Source: Candidatus Nanohaloarchaea archaeon (GTDB lineage: Archaea; EX4484-52; GLR71). Taken from it: a stretch of 9,031 bases of DNA. Shown piece after piece: positions 1 to 5,914 of this stretch (within the stretch, counting starts at the first letter, position 1; every line of letters starts with the position of its first letter). The DNA is taken from NCBI GenBank assembly GCA_030636885.1, contig DAOVVY010000023.1:1-9031 (forward strand), written 5' to 3'. The notes below the pieces were generated by a model, which ran no database searches, was not told the DNA's origin, and saw only the letters and a list, made by a program, of their open reading frames with translations. Position numbers and translations under genes: made by a program.

Positions 1-859
1 GGGTCTCATTTCCAGAGATCATAGTTATCGTCCCATCCATCGGAAGAATACCATCCGCAGGCATACCATCAATCGTACCATTATAAGATACACCAGTAAC
101 ATCAACTGAATTTGAATAAGCTAAAAGCACCCCCAATAATAAAGGAATAGTCATCAAAGCAACGATGAAATTAGCAAACGATCCTGCACCATAGATTCGT
201 GTCTTGACAAGAGACTTTGATTTCTTGATCTGTTTCTCATCAGGCTCAGCAAAACCTAAAGGCAAAATCGCAAGGAACCCGTACCCGAGTGATTTGACAT
301 TGATGCCCTGTGCTTTTGCAACAAATGCATGAGAGAATTCATGAGCAATTAAAATAACAAATATAGATATCAGCCATAAGTCAATAGGTACATAAAATAT
401 AGGCGCATTAGGTATATTGACTGGCAACACTAACTGGACTGCAGCAACTGATGCCGGAGCAGTGATGATGTCCATGGCAGACTTAAACAGGTAAGCGACA
501 ATGAATCCGGAAGCACCGAACAATGATAACACCCCTGAAAATATAGTCTTTAAGAGTACACCGAACACCATATAAAAAAGTGAGAATGACATGACAGTCT
601 TCCATAAGATACCAGTTGCTTTCTTAGTCTTCAAAAGGTACCATGCACCAAGTGTACCGAAACTGAACAGTATCCCGAGATCTGCAAATATACCGAAGAA
701 TCTCTTATGTTTAGTAGAAAAACGTTCAATGAACTTCAGACCTTTATCAGTCCTACGAAGATAGAATAGTGTCCCCTCTTTCGTAAAATTCTTACGGTCC
801 AATATATATACGATGGCAATTAGCGCAAGAAGGATAAGAAGCGATGCATAATTAGACAT
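1..859 (-). CDS. Site-2 protease family membrane metalloprotease (C-terminus outside window)
   Basis: This is the N-terminal part (286 codons) of a polytopic membrane zinc protease of the site-2 protease (M50) family, which cuts substrates within the membrane. The frame is open from the ATG at 859 to the window edge. Hydrophobic segments lie near residues 4-19, 55-76, 88-105, 109-125, 157-185 and 219-247. The segment around 167-185 carries the zinc-binding motif HEFSH (H173, E174, H177), followed by AFVAKAQG. The next helix holds GAGSFANF (about 224-231), typical of the family. After it, a PDZ-like stretch begins (DGMPADGILPMDG, about 263-275). The third zinc ligand, normally an Asp in a later NxxP...DG motif, would lie beyond the window, so catalytic completeness cannot be judged. 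The gene diverges from the glycosyltransferase operon across 94 bp and has its own TATA box 25-30 bp before the ATG, with no Shine-Dalgarno site, so the mRNA is probably leaderless. The substrate is unknown. Confidence 0.9.
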   Translation of the reverse strand, partial: MSNYASLLILLALIAIVYILDRKNFTKEGTLFYLRRTDKGLKFIERFSTKHKRFFGIFADLGILFSFGTLGAWYLLKTKKATGILWKTVMSFSLFYMVFGVLLKTIFSGVLSLFGASGFIVAYLFKSAMDIITAPASVAAVQLVLPVNIPNAPIFYVPIDLWLISIFVILIAHEFSHAFVAKAQGINVKSLGYGFLAILPLGFAEPDEKQIKKSKSLVKTRIYGAGSFANFIVALMTIPLLLGVLLAYSNSVDVTGVSYNGTIDGMPADGILPMDGTITMISGNET

Positions 860-882
860 AGAATATATTTACTGCCCCCGAG

Positions 883-890
883 TTTATATA
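883..890 (-). promoter_or_regulatory. TATA box of the site-2 protease gene
   Basis: TATATAAA on the minus strand, centred about 28 bp upstream of the ATG at 859. This spacing puts the transcription start at or next to the start codon, and no Shine-Dalgarno site is present. Inferred from sequence and archaeal promoter spacing only. Confidence 0.6.
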
Positions 891-924
891 GCTTTGTTTA
901 TTGAAAACAATAACTAAAACATTA

Positions 925-932
925 TTTATAAT
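925..932 (+). promoter_or_regulatory. TATA box of the glycosyltransferase operon
   Basis: TTTATAAT centred about 25 bp before the ATG at 954. No Shine-Dalgarno-like sequence lies between it and the start codon, so a leaderless transcript is likely. It forms a divergent promoter pair with the site-2 protease TATA box about 40 bp away. Confidence 0.55.
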
Positions 933-953
933 GCTCCCATACAAATATCTGAT

Positions 954-1685
954 ATGGCAAAAAACAAATTCGAGGAAATATCAGTAATAATCCCCGTTTA
1001 CAAAGATGAAAAAAGGTTGAAACGATCACTTCCAAAAATCCATAAATACTTAACTGATAACTTCAACAGATTCGAGATAATAATCACACTTGACCCGCCA
1101 AAAGGCAACACAGAAACAATTGCGAAAGACATCTACAGAGACATAATCCTGATTGAGAACAAAGAACGTATGGGTAAGGGGCATTCAATAAGAAAGAGCA
1201 TACTTACTGCAAGATATGAAACAATTCTGTTCATTGATGTTGACCTCTCAACACCGATTGAAGAGACAGAGAAACTTATAAAATATCTTGATGACCACCA
1301 CATCGTTATCTGCTCAAGAAACCTACAAAACTCAAATATAAAGAAAAAACAACCATTAATAAGAAGCACCTGTGGTAAGATATTCCCATTATTTGTAAAA
1401 TTATTAGTAATAAAAGACATAAAAGATACACAATGCGGTTTCAAGATGTTCAGAAACGAGACGATAGAACCAATATTTTCAAAACAGAAGATAGATGGTT
1501 TCGCATTTGACGCAGAATTACTCCTAATTGCAAAAAAGTTAGGATATAAAATAAAAGAGGTCCCAGTAGAATGGACAAACTCAGATGATAGCAGACTTAA
1601 TGTATTTAAAGATTCAATATTGATGGGAATTGATGTCATAAAGATTTTTATAAACAAAAAAAGAGGATATTACAATGGAAACTAA
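954..1685 (+). CDS. GT2 family glycosyltransferase, Alg5/dolichyl-phosphate-sugar synthase-like
   Basis: A 243-residue GT-A fold glycosyltransferase of family 2. It probably transfers a sugar from a nucleotide donor to a polyprenyl (dolichyl) phosphate at the cytoplasmic face of the membrane. The N-terminus has the usual first strand SVIIPVYKDE (10-19). RMGKGHSIR (72-80) precedes the metal-binding D-x-D motif FIDVDLSTP (D95, D97). DTQCGFKMF (158-166) and FDAELL (185-190) match the acceptor-side signature of eukaryotic Alg5 and its archaeal relatives. There is no transmembrane or GtrA domain, only a hydrophobic C-terminal stretch (SILMGIDVIKIF) that could touch the membrane. It is the first gene of a three-gene operon, and its last 11 bp overlap the next gene. 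The downstream flippase-like and GT-C genes support a lipid-linked sugar role. Which sugar is used cannot be read from the sequence. Dpm1-type mannosyl transfer is the main alternative. Confidence 0.88.
   Translation: MAKNKFEEISVIIPVYKDEKRLKRSLPKIHKYLTDNFNRFEIIITLDPPKGNTETIAKDIYRDIILIENKERMGKGHSIRKSILTARYETILFIDVDLSTPIEETEKLIKYLDDHHIVICSRNLQNSNIKKKQPLIRSTCGKIFPLFVKLLVIKDIKDTQCGFKMFRNETIEPIFSKQKIDGFAFDAELLLIAKKLGYKIKEVPVEWTNSDDSRLNVFKDSILMGIDVIKIFINKKRGYYNGN
1663..1668 (+). promoter_or_regulatory. Shine-Dalgarno site of the EamA/SMR-like gene
   Basis: GAGGAT, six bases before the ATG at 1675 and inside the end of the upstream glycosyltransferase gene. It supports this start and translation of the second cistron within the operon. 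Confidence 0.6.
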
Positions 1686-2019
1686 ACTTATGATTTATTT
1701 ATTGGTCGCATTCTGCGCACTTCTTGGAGCTACAGGTCAGATATTTTTCAAATTAGCATCCGAAGACATAAACGCAAACATAGTATCCTGGCTCTTCAAT
1801 TACAAGCTGATGATTGGTCTATTCTTTTATGGGTTGGCGACAGTACTGTTTGTAGTGGCTCTCAAATTTGGAAATTTATCAATCCTTTACCCGATCATAG
1901 CCACAAGTTACATATGGGTTACACTTTTCTCGAAAACATTTCTGGGCGAAACATTCCCACCATTTAAATGGGCAGGCCTAATCTTGATTATCGCAGGAGT
2001 AGGAATCATAACAAGATAA
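1675..2019 (+). CDS. EamA/SMR-superfamily four-helix membrane protein, ArnE/ArnF-like candidate lipid-sugar flippase
   Basis: A 114-residue, very hydrophobic protein with four predicted helices at about 5-25, 45-63, 67-88 and 97-113. Helix 1 ends in GQIFFKLA (21-28), which resembles the GQLxxKxA motif of the ArnE/ArnF flippase subunits. The end of helix 3 has the conserved GE (G91, E92), and helix 4 (WAGLILIIAGVGII) is typical of the family. Helix 1 lacks the membrane-embedded glutamate that small multidrug exporters such as EmrE use, so drug export is less likely. The gene lies between a lipid-phosphate glycosyltransferase and a GT-C transferase. That makes moving a polyprenyl-phosphate-sugar from the inner to the outer face the most reasonable role. 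Only one such subunit is present, so it would have to act as a homodimer or oligomer, whereas ArnE and ArnF form a pair. The flippase role is inferred from family and position. Confidence 0.8.
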   Translation: METKLMIYLLVAFCALLGATGQIFFKLASEDINANIVSWLFNYKLMIGLFFYGLATVLFVVALKFGNLSILYPIIATSYIWVTLFSKTFLGETFPPFKWAGLILIIAGVGIITR

Positions 2020-2024
2020 AGGTG
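2020..2024 (+). promoter_or_regulatory. Shine-Dalgarno site of the GT-C transferase gene
   Basis: AGGTG directly after the stop codon of the flippase-like gene and five bases before the ATG at 2030. It selects this ATG over an out-of-frame ATG at 2026 that leads to a stop after about 20 codons. Confidence 0.5.
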
Positions 2025-2029
2025 TATGG

Positions 2030-3619
2030 ATGTCAAAAATATATTCAAAGATACAATCAAAAATAAAAGATATCGAACTGCCAGATAAAAAGATCCTGAT
2101 AATGTTCACATTAGCAACTGCATATTTTTTGTTCCAGCATTATATCTCACTTTCCTGGGATTTCGCATCTTATGTAGAGAATGCAAAATACTCAGTTTCA
2201 GATGGAACTTATTTTGAACCGTTAAGACCGCCATTGATGCCATTCATACTAGGCCTATTGAGCATATTTGGTTTCAGGATGGCAGAATTCATATACATCC
2301 TCCTTGCATCTGTCCTATTCATGCATTCTAGCCAGAGACTCGCAGAATCACTTAATTTTGATAAGGTCGCATTCTATGCGCTGAGCCTGACACCATACAT
2401 CTTAGTCAACGGCCTTTACAATGGCACAGAACTCTTATCGATCGCATTCCTAGAACTGTCAATTGCCATGCTGATAAGACAGAAATCCATTTCGGGATTT
2501 TATCTAGGTCTGAGCGCACTCTCAAGGTACACAGGCCTTGCATTATTCCCGCTTCTTTTCATGATAGGAAATGTAAAAAAGATAACAAAAGCTTTCATCC
2601 TGTTCGGGACACCATTGGGAATCTGGTTCATCTACAATTACCTGAAATGGGGCAACTTTTTTACAAGCATAGCAGACCAATATGCTAACAACATCCTTTA
2701 CAGGGAATACCTCATAAGTCCTGTTGAACCTGTACATTTCTTGATTGTCCTGAACATATTTGCACCATTTTTCATACTGGGACTCGGAATTGAGATATAT
2801 AGATTCATTAAATACATTTACAATCAAAAAGACAATATAATAACCGGAATAAGATCAACCTTTGACGATAAAAAGGCAGAGCTAATAATGTTTGCGATAT
2901 TAATATTTTCAATATTATCTTATTCAAACATACCAATCAAAGATTCAAGATATCTTTTCACACTGACATTACCTGCAATATATTATTCATATATAGGACT
3001 AAGACACCTAGCGAATAAGATAAAAAGACCGATAACAACTGTAGCGATTATCATGTTTTTATTATCATTTTCCGCAATCATCGGCTCAGAGATCGCAACA
3101 ACGGAACAACTACCCATAAGACCGATAACACCATATTATGACACCCCTGACAAATACTTAGATTCAATAGACATCCTTAAAGATAAAGGTCTTGACAGCT
3201 GTTCTGTCATGTCAAATGCCTGGGTACTTATGAATTATTTAGGCCAGACCTCAAAAGATTTTCCACGACAGGAATTCGTCAAAGAAGAACTTGACAGAGG
3301 AGAAATCATAATTATGTTCTATTCGGTGGGTGAACCCGAATATGTACGGGACAAAGAATTCATGGATTCTTTACCGACAATCCATAAGACTCAAGAATAT
3401 ATCATCCTTGGAAAAGAGACCTCATGCTTACCGCAAGAAGTTGTAGACAGCTCATATCTTGAAAAATTAGACGATATAATCTACAAGATGCAAGGCACAG
3501 ACATAAACACAAATCCATGCATCATACTTTTCGGCAGGAAACCATTGCTTGAGAAATCTTGTAACCTGATAAACTTCAACGGATTCAGACTGGACGAGAA
3601 CAGGTGGACAGGTGCCTAA
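2030..3619 (+). CDS. GT-C family membrane glycosyltransferase (PMT/ArnT-like)
   Basis: A 529-residue integral membrane glycosyltransferase of the GT-C fold. Such enzymes use polyprenyl-phosphate-linked sugars as donors on the outer face of the membrane. About nine helices span residues 22-355, followed by a soluble C-terminal region (about 356-529). The first outer loop has SWDFASYVENAK, with D44 in the position of the usual catalytic acid of GT-C enzymes. RPPLMPFILG (66-75) then matches the PMT_2/ArnT pattern. SRYTGLALFP and KDSRYLFTLTLP are the other family-like stretches in later loops and helices. The acceptor is unknown; in an archaeon it could be a surface protein, a membrane lipid or an exported glycan. 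The gene starts 10 bp after the flippase-like gene and is the last of the operon. Its stop lies 11 bp from the convergent stop of the kinase-like gene. The family call is secure at the GT-C level; the exact GT family number is not. Confidence 0.85.
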   Translation: MSKIYSKIQSKIKDIELPDKKILIMFTLATAYFLFQHYISLSWDFASYVENAKYSVSDGTYFEPLRPPLMPFILGLLSIFGFRMAEFIYILLASVLFMHSSQRLAESLNFDKVAFYALSLTPYILVNGLYNGTELLSIAFLELSIAMLIRQKSISGFYLGLSALSRYTGLALFPLLFMIGNVKKITKAFILFGTPLGIWFIYNYLKWGNFFTSIADQYANNILYREYLISPVEPVHFLIVLNIFAPFFILGLGIEIYRFIKYIYNQKDNIITGIRSTFDDKKAELIMFAILIFSILSYSNIPIKDSRYLFTLTLPAIYYSYIGLRHLANKIKRPITTVAIIMFLLSFSAIIGSEIATTEQLPIRPITPYYDTPDKYLDSIDILKDKGLDSCSVMSNAWVLMNYLGQTSKDFPRQEFVKEELDRGEIIIMFYSVGEPEYVRDKEFMDSLPTIHKTQEYIILGKETSCLPQEVVDSSYLEKLDDIIYKMQGTDINTNPCIILFGRKPLLEKSCNLINFNGFRLDENRWTGA

Positions 3620-3630
3620 GATATTCTAAT

Positions 3631-4407
3631 TTACTTATCTATAATATCCTTAAACCACCATGTATCTTCATTGAAAGAACACCTAAGTACCGTTTTATAA
3701 GTCTGAATAATTTGTTTTAACCATTCTTTTTCAATATCCCTAAAAGAAGGAAATTTTGTCATTCCAATCTTAATTTGTTTAATATAATGCCACTCAGATT
3801 TATAATTAGTTATAAGAGGTTGTTCAAAACTACTGTCTATAAATTTTAAATTTTGATTAGCATCAATTAGGATATTATCTGCTTTAGCATCACACCACAC
3901 CCAATTATTTTGCATAATCCCCACAACCTCTTCAATCTGATTTATTGTATCATCATTTAAAAAATCATAATAATAAGATAAAAGTTTATAATTCTCTCCA
4001 AAATATTCTACAAGCAATCCTTCATAAGATAAATTCTCACCTGTCAATTCGGAATGATTATCTGAAACAACAAACCCTTTTACATCTGGAAATAATTCTG
4101 GAAAGATATCCTTACCTTTTTGTAGACCTAATATAGAACAAAAAATATGATGTACTGCATTTTCTTCAATAAATTCATCTTTTTGTATCTGTTTAAATGC
4201 ATATTCTTTACCATTATATTCAACACAAGTCACATCATAAGATGTACCATTACCAAGATATCTTATTTTTTTTAACTCAGAAATATTTATACATTCAATA
4301 TCAGGATATAATAACGAAAGAGATGAATGTTCACTACCATTTTTTTTAAAAAGTGCATATTTAATCATATTCTCAAGAACATAATCCACAGACTCCATAA
4401 CTGACAT
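3631..4407 (-). CDS. Compact protein-kinase-like protein (non-RD), function unknown
   Basis: A 258-residue soluble protein with a recognisable protein-kinase core. After about 45 divergent N-terminal residues comes a glycine loop-like LGNGTS (51-56). AFKQI follows with the ATP-binding lysine K72, and E82 is a possible helix-C partner. A hinge-like LLVEYFG (131-137) comes next. The catalytic loop WCDAKADNILI has the D-x-K-x-x-N spacing (D173, K175, N178). FIDSS supplies the metal-binding Asp (D191) in place of DFG. The residue before the catalytic Asp is Cys, not Arg, so this is a non-RD type. Only about 65 residues follow D191 and no APE motif is visible, so the C-lobe is reduced. The coding sequence is unusually AT-rich (four sampled 60-bp lines at 27-30% G+C). 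That suggests recent acquisition or loose constraint. The target could be a protein or a small molecule; neither can be chosen here. Confidence 0.72.
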   Translation of the reverse strand: MSVMESVDYVLENMIKYALFKKNGSEHSSLSLLYPDIECINISELKKIRYLGNGTSYDVTCVEYNGKEYAFKQIQKDEFIEENAVHHIFCSILGLQKGKDIFPELFPDVKGFVVSDNHSELTGENLSYEGLLVEYFGENYKLLSYYYDFLNDDTINQIEEVVGIMQNNWVWCDAKADNILIDANQNLKFIDSSFEQPLITNYKSEWHYIKQIKIGMTKFPSFRDIEKEWLKQIIQTYKTVLRCSFNEDTWWFKDIIDK

Positions 4408-4430
4408 CCAAGAAATAAATAGGATTTAAC

Positions 4431-4438
4431 TTTAAAAA
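4431..4438 (-). promoter_or_regulatory. Possible TATA box of the kinase-like gene, possibly also the T-tract ending rhomboid transcription
   Basis: On the minus strand this reads TTTTTAAA, centred about 27 bp before the ATG at 4407. The spacing fits a leaderless start. It also lies just after the rhomboid gene's stop codon, so its T-run could act as a terminator for that gene. In that case the 45-bp gap would both end one unit and start another. Weak evidence. Confidence 0.35.
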
Positions 4439-4452
4439 CCCTTCTTTTTTAA

Positions 4453-5103
4453 TCATTTCATATACTCTTCTTCCCACCTATCCAATTCATCATCGTCAAA
4501 TTCACGAGAGATCTCAGCGCGTATCTCTTTCTCTTCCTTAAACTGATCCTTTATCCTGAGACCAAAGATAACCCCCCCGATAAACCCCGCCACATGTGCA
4601 CCATAAGCGATATTATCAGGATTGACACCCGTGATTATACCCACTACATCAAAGAACACATAGATTACTGCATAAAAGAGCATAGGAAGAGGCACAGCGA
4701 TATAGATCATCATCCTTGGGCGAAGAACGGAAAGTATGCCTATAATCCCATATATGGCACCGCTTGCACCGATAGATACACTTGATGGATACATCATTAA
4801 CGTAGCCAACCCAGCAAAGATACCGGACAAGATATAACCGATAAGAAACTTTTCAGACCCGATTATCCTCTCAAGGACAATACCAAAAAGCCCGAGCGCA
4901 AACATATTGTATAGCAAGTGCTCAAACCCCGAATGAAGAAACATCGAAGTAATAATTATCCAAGGTTCAGCAATGAAATTAGGCGGGTAAAGCCCGAACA
5001 TCTCGATAATGACCGGAAAAAGCGCCTCCAGTATAAGTATGACTGTGTTTATGAAAACAAGTAGGATTGCATAATTTTTGAAACTTTTTTTACCCTCAAC
5101 CAT
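4453..5103 (-). CDS. Rhomboid family intramembrane serine protease
   Basis: A complete 216-residue rhomboid (S54) protease, which cuts membrane proteins within or near the bilayer. All key features are visible. HSGFEHLLYNM supplies H62 and N66, which form the oxyanion side. LERIIGSEKFL carries the conserved E78-R79. GASGAIYG holds the nucleophile S114, and GAHVAGFIGG holds the catalytic H170. Hydrophobic segments span roughly 11-35, 48-76, 86-105, 112-128, 133-158 and 166-182, giving the six-helix core. The C-terminal cytoplasmic tail (about 185-216) is highly charged and acidic, ending EFDDDELDRWEEEYMK. The start is supported by a TATA box about 25 bp upstream and the lack of a longer in-frame option with better signals. 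The kinase-like gene lies 45 bp downstream on the same strand but has its own possible promoter. The substrate is unknown. Confidence 0.95.
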   Translation of the reverse strand: MVEGKKSFKNYAILLVFINTVILILEALFPVIIEMFGLYPPNFIAEPWIIITSMFLHSGFEHLLYNMFALGLFGIVLERIIGSEKFLIGYILSGIFAGLATLMMYPSSVSIGASGAIYGIIGILSVLRPRMMIYIAVPLPMLFYAVIYVFFDVVGIITGVNPDNIAYGAHVAGFIGGVIFGLRIKDQFKEEKEIRAEISREFDDDELDRWEEEYMK

Positions 5104-5124
5104 ACCGTATTTTACATCTGAAAC

Positions 5125-5132
5125 TATATAAA
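5125..5132 (-). promoter_or_regulatory. TATA box of the rhomboid gene
   Basis: The minus strand reads TTTATATA here, about 25 bp before the ATG at 5103, again consistent with a leaderless transcript. There is no Shine-Dalgarno site in the gap. Confidence 0.55.
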
Positions 5133-5161
5133 AACCGAGATAAAAGCCAAAAAGCGAAACC

Positions 5162-5189
5162 TTTATAAACTATAACTACTATATAATTA
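5162..5189 (+). promoter_or_regulatory. Promoter region of the unknown two-gene operon
   Basis: Two TATA-like elements are present: TTTATAAA (5162-5169) and CTATATAATT (5180-5189). Either would give a leader of about 20-45 nt before the ATG at 5232. Unlike most first genes here, this one is preceded by a good Shine-Dalgarno site, so a real 5' leader is expected. The direct repeat AACTACT (5174-5180 and 5191-5197) flanks the second element. Confidence 0.4.
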
Positions 5190-5217
5190 CAACTACTCAC
5201 AAAGAGTAAATATATTC

Positions 5218-5223
5218 GAGGTG
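5218..5223 (+). promoter_or_regulatory. Shine-Dalgarno site of the first unknown small gene
   Basis: GAGGTG, eight bases before the ATG at 5232. An upstream ATG at 5227 in another frame encodes only six codons, so 5232 is the preferred start. Confidence 0.55.
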
Positions 5224-5231
5224 CAAATGAT

Positions 5232-5504
5232 ATGGTTTATGGAATAAATAATGAAACAGATACGATTATGGTAAATGGTCCTGACAGCATAATCCCTACA
5301 GATGCAACCATGGGATCTAAACCTAAAGTCGATATTGAATATTTAAACAAAAAAGCAGCAACAGGATTAGCAAATCACGATGCACAGATAGCAGAAGGTG
5401 CAAATAAAATAAATTATGACCCTTTTTCAGAACAAACTGAACCCACAATAGAAGAATTAAACAGCAGACTCCAAAACAAATATGAAGGTGTTGAATTTTT
5501 ATAG
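5232..5504 (+). CDS. Hypothetical small protein, 90 aa
   Basis: I do not recognise this protein. It is 90 residues long, soluble and acidic, with no membrane segment, signal peptide or cysteine. The N-terminal third (NETDTIMVNGPDSIIPTDA) is polar and looks flexible. The middle (YLNKKAATGLANHDAQIAEG, about 37-56) could form a helix, and the end (TIEELNSRLQNKYEGVEFL) is helix-like. A good Shine-Dalgarno site and a promoter precede it, and it lies 10 bp upstream of another small gene with its own weaker site, so translation of both seems likely. They probably form a two-gene operon, set between the divergent rhomboid gene and the phosphorylase gene. No function is proposed. Being coding is supported by the ribosome site and operon layout, not by homology. 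Confidence 0.6.
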   Translation: MVYGINNETDTIMVNGPDSIIPTDATMGSKPKVDIEYLNKKAATGLANHDAQIAEGANKINYDPFSEQTEPTIEELNSRLQNKYEGVEFL

Positions 5505-5509
5505 GTTGA
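5503..5509 (+). promoter_or_regulatory. Shine-Dalgarno-like site of the second unknown small gene
   Basis: AGGTTGA, overlapping the stop codon of the first small gene and five bases before the ATG at 5515. It supports 5515 as the start over the in-frame ATG at 5482, which lies within the upstream gene and has no site before it. Confidence 0.4.
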
Positions 5510-5514
5510 TAATT

Positions 5515-5820
5515 ATGGATACAGAAGAGATCAATTCAATGATAACAGAGTACTTAAAACCAATAGACAGAGAAATAAAATGTTGGATAGGTATAACAGA
5601 AAAAACAAACTATCCCAAACTAGGTTTTGATACAATTAAACCCACTATTGAATTAGCAAGCCTAGATGAATATCCACCAATATTTACAGAATATGACCAT
5701 CTCATACCGATAACAAAAACAGAATATGGTGGTTTACAGATTGGTAAAATATTAACATTGAAAACACCAAAAACTGCTACTGATGAAGCCAAAGAAAAAG
5801 AAAGGGCTATTTACAACTGA
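5515..5820 (+). CDS. Hypothetical small protein, 101 aa
   Basis: I do not recognise this protein. From the ATG at 5515 it has 101 residues: a helix-like N-terminus (DTEEINSMITEYLKPIDREI), then a central part rich in aromatic residues, Pro and Thr. That part contains DEYPPIFTEYDHLIPITK and YGGLQIGKILTLKTP, which look like beta strands, and a short charged tail follows (DEAKEKERAIYN). No membrane segment or known motif is visible. A longer in-frame start at 5482 would add 11 residues and overlap the upstream gene by 23 bp; the Shine-Dalgarno-like site favours 5515. Base composition is low in G+C (about 28% in one sampled line). It probably works with, or is at least made together with, the 90-residue protein upstream. 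Confidence 0.6.
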   Translation: MDTEEINSMITEYLKPIDREIKCWIGITEKTNYPKLGFDTIKPTIELASLDEYPPIFTEYDHLIPITKTEYGGLQIGKILTLKTPKTATDEAKEKERAIYN

Positions 5821-5836
5821 TTCTTTTAACCAATTC

Positions 5837-5849
5837 TTTTTCTCATTTT
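5837..5849 (+). terminator. Possible pyrimidine-rich terminator after the unknown gene pair
   Basis: TTTTT and TTTT runs separated by CTCA, 17-29 bp after the stop codon at 5820. Archaeal termination commonly uses T-rich stretches without a hairpin. Weak, as the tract is short. Confidence 0.3.
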
Positions 5850-5873
5850 AAGCACCTAAAAAAACAGAAACTC

Positions 5874-5883
5874 ATTTATATAC
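5874..5883 (+). promoter_or_regulatory. TATA box of the alpha-glucan phosphorylase gene
   Basis: ATTTATATAC centred about 36 bp before the ATG at 5915. The spacing predicts a transcription start near 5903-5906 and a very short leader. The Shine-Dalgarno-like AGGTA (5904-5908) falls at or inside that start, six bases before the ATG. Confidence 0.5.
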
Positions 5884-5884
5884 C

Positions 5885-5905
5885 CTGATGACATCTTATC
5901 ATTAG
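5885..5905 (+). repeat. Imperfect inverted repeat at the phosphorylase promoter
   Basis: Arms CTGATGA and TCATTAG match at six of seven positions around a 7-bp centre. The repeat lies between the TATA box and the start codon and overlaps the predicted transcription start. This is a classic place for a repressor site, but arms this short can arise by chance in AT-rich DNA. Confidence 0.3.
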
Positions 5906-5914
5906 GTAACAGAT

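Noticed and set aside
1133..1657. 174-codon open frame on the minus strand
   Set aside because: It lies fully inside the GT2 gene, which has clear family motifs, and shows no recognisable domain of its own.
2543..2827. 94-codon minus-strand frame inside the GT-C gene
   Set aside because: It is antisense to the membrane region of a clear GT-C transferase and has no supporting signals.
3945..4136. 63-codon plus-strand frame inside the kinase-like gene
   Set aside because: No ribosome site or domain, and it overlaps the frame with kinase motifs.
5482..5514. Upstream in-frame start that would lengthen the second small gene by 11 residues
   Set aside because: It lies within the preceding gene with no ribosome site, while ATG 5515 has AGGTTGA five bases before it.
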